Source: CAIXZV01 sp963697365
Lineage (GTDB): Bacteria; Chloroflexota; Limnocylindria; Limnocylindrales; CSP1-4
NCBI GenBank assembly: GCA_963697365.1
Contig: CAVONT010000014.1
Location: forward strand, 62,001 to 126,000
Length of the DNA stretch: 64,000 nucleotides
Direction: 5' to 3'
Shown here: positions 62,619 to 64,000 of the stretch, piece by piece
How the letters are laid out: each line of letters begins with the position of its first letter
How positions within the stretch are numbered: position 1 is the stretch's first letter
Position numbers and translations under genes: made by a program
Notes under the pieces: model-generated
Databases searched by the model: none
Told to the model about the DNA's origin: nothing
The model's input: only the letters and a program-made list of their open reading frames with translations

Positions 62619-64000
62619 TCAAACCCGTGCCAACCCATCGGGCGCTGCCTCGGCCGCCTCGAACTGCAGCCGGTAGAGCCGCGCGTACAGGCCACCCTGC
62701 GCGAGCAGCTCGTCGTGCGAGCCCATCTCCACCAGCCAGCCGTCGTCGAGCACCGCGATCCGTCCTGCGGCCCGGATCGTCGACAGCCGGTGCGCGACGA
62801 TGACCGTGGTCCGGCCGACCTGGAGCCGGTCCAGCGCCTCCTGCACCAGCCGCTCGGACTCGTTGTCGAGCGAGCTCGTCGCCTCGTCGAGCAGCAGCAC
62901 GGGCGGGTCCTTGAGGATCGCCCGCGCGATCGCGATCCGTTGGCGCTGTCCGCCCGAGAGACGGGACCCCCGGTCACCGACGAGGGTGTCGTAGCCCTCC
63001 GGGAGGGCCGTGATGAAGTCGTGCGCATTCGCGGAGCGGGCGGCCTCGAAGATCTCCTCCTCCGTCGCGTCCAGGCGCCCGTACCTGATGTTGTCGCGCA
63101 CCGTCCCGCCAAACAGGGTCGCCTCCTGGGGCACGAGGCCGATCTGGCTGCGCAGGCTGGCCGTCGAGACCTCACGGATGTCATGGCCGTCGATCCTGAT
63201 GCGGCCCGCCGAGACGTCCCAGAGCCGGGGCAGCAGGCCGACCAGCGTCGTCTTGCCCGACCCCGAGGGACCGACCAGCGCGATGACCTCGCCGGCTGCG
63301 ATGTCCAGGCTGACATCCCGCAGGACGTCGCGATCGGAGCGGTAGCCGAAGGTGACGTGCTCCAGGGTGATGCGACCGTTCACCGGCCCAAGGTCCACCG
63401 CATCGGGCGCGTCGCGGATCGTCGGCTCCGTGTCGAGGATCTCGAACACGCGGGTCACGGCCCCGGTGCCCTCGCGGAACTGGCCGTACAGGCTGGCGAT
63501 CGTCGCAAGGCTGCCGCCGATGGTGATGCCGTACAGCAGGAAGCCGGTCAGGGTACCGATGGCGAGCGAGCCGTCGATCACCTGGTGGCCGGTGTACCAC
63601 AGCAGCACGATGATCGCGCCGAAGCCGAGGAACCCCATCACGCCGCCGAACCCCGCCCGCCACAGCGCAAGGCGCGACCCCTGCGCCACGACCCCCGAGA
63701 GGTCCGCGGCGTAGCGTTCCACCTCGAACCGCTCGCGCACGTAGCTCTTGACGACGCGGATGCCGCCGAGGGCCTCCTCCGCGGTCACGGTGCTGTGGGC
63801 GATCGCGTCCTGGACCTGCGTGCTCACCCGCTGCAGCGGCCGCCCGAAGACGATCGCGACGGCGATCAGCGCTGGTGCGAGCAGCAGCGCGACAAGGAGC
63901 AGCGTCGGGCTCAGCGTGAACAGGATGATGACCGAGCCCACCAGGCCGATGAGCGACGACAGGAGCTGCGTCGTCGTCTGGGTGAGCATCGTGCGCACGA
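62619..64000 (-). CDS. ABC exporter, TM-NBD half-transporter (5' end off the window)
   Basis: About 460 C-terminal residues are visible; the N-terminus with the first TM helices lies beyond the right edge. The TM part (LLSSLIGLVGSVIILFTLSP; GFLGFGAIIVLLWYTGHQVI) is followed by an NBD with Walker A GPSGSGKTTL, Q-loop LVPQEATLF, signature LSGGQRQRIAIARA, Walker B PPVLLLDEAT and H-loop VAHRLST. MsbA/BmrA-like lipid or drug exporter; substrate unknown. The GH18 lipoprotein gene follows by 31 nt. Confidence 0.9.
   Translation of the reverse strand, partial: VRTMLTQTTTQLLSSLIGLVGSVIILFTLSPTLLLVALLLAPALIAVAIVFGRPLQRVSTQVQDAIAHSTVTAEEALGGIRVVKSYVRERFEVERYAADLSGVVAQGSRLALWRAGFGGVMGFLGFGAIIVLLWYTGHQVIDGSLAIGTLTGFLLYGITIGGSLATIASLYGQFREGTGAVTRVFEILDTEPTIRDAPDAVDLGPVNGRITLEHVTFGYRSDRDVLRDVSLDIAAGEVIALVGPSGSGKTTLVGLLPRLWDVSAGRIRIDGHDIREVSTASLRSQIGLVPQEATLFGGTVRDNIRYGRLDATEEEIFEAARSANAHDFITALPEGYDTLVGDRGSRLSGGQRQRIAIARAILKDPPVLLLDEATSSLDNESERLVQEALDRLQVGRTTVIVAHRLSTIRAAGRIAVLDDGWLVEMGSHDELLAQGGLYARLYRLQFEAAEAAPDGLARV

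Noticed and set aside
1..64000. CRISPR arrays, tRNA and rRNA genes
   Set aside because: No regularly spaced direct repeats, no GGTTCGAA-type T-loop with matching stems, and no rRNA-like segment were seen.

Overview
The window is very GC-rich, has dense short-spaced genes, uses GTG starts often, and carries single-copy housekeeping genes in a layout (yebC-ruvC-ruvA, ruvB-tgt, recA-recX-rny-ymdB, miaB-miaA-hflX) that fits a Chloroflexota bacterium, possibly the Limnocylindria/Ellin6529 group. This placement is inferred from gene order and protein style only. No rRNA, tRNA or CRISPR array was seen.

Layout. 1-4.4 kb: histidine biosynthesis, with yerC/hisR-hisG-hisD-hisC on the minus strand (4-nt overlaps throughout) diverging from hisA over a palindrome-rich promoter region. 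4.4-24.7 kb: informational genes, namely an EF-G-like GTPase, yebC-ruvC-ruvA, a glycosyltransferase, an S9 peptidase, ruvB under a LexA-type box, tgt, a 51-residue basic protein, recA-recX, rny-ymdB-PHP, terC, miaB-miaA-hflX. 24.7-34.4 kb: accessory genes (CPBP protease, methyltransferase, AbrB-PIN toxin-antitoxin pair, GNAT, VanW-like wall protein, glutaredoxin-like protein, M24 peptidase, deazaflavin-type reductase). 34.4-49.0 kb: class A PBP, a fused acyl-CoA synthetase/ACP/acyltransferase, an MBL hydrolase, a Pat-type lysine acyltransferase diverging from an AcuC-type deacetylase, a PhoX-like exported protein and a phosphotransferase. Most genes in this stretch are broken by one-base frameshifts, which looks like assembly error rather than decay. 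49.4-50.5 kb: a roughly 1 kb element bounded by inverted repeats, with a decayed transposase-like gene and a small membrane protein. 50.5-64 kb: an AlkZ-type DNA glycosylase in one open frame with a 14-TM drug exporter, a homocysteine methyltransferase, rocD, an acyl-CoA synthetase operon, a NarL-type two-component pair diverging from a perfect palindrome, a LexA-box-controlled 66-residue protein, a GH18-like lipoprotein and an ABC exporter cut by the right edge.

Common themes. Recombination and repair functions (ruvABC, recA, recX, AlkZ-like, the SOS-box small protein) are spread across the window, and two of them share nearly identical LexA-like boxes. At least seven genes have a TANNNT -10 element only 6-9 nt before the start codon and no Shine-Dalgarno sequence, which suggests leaderless transcripts.
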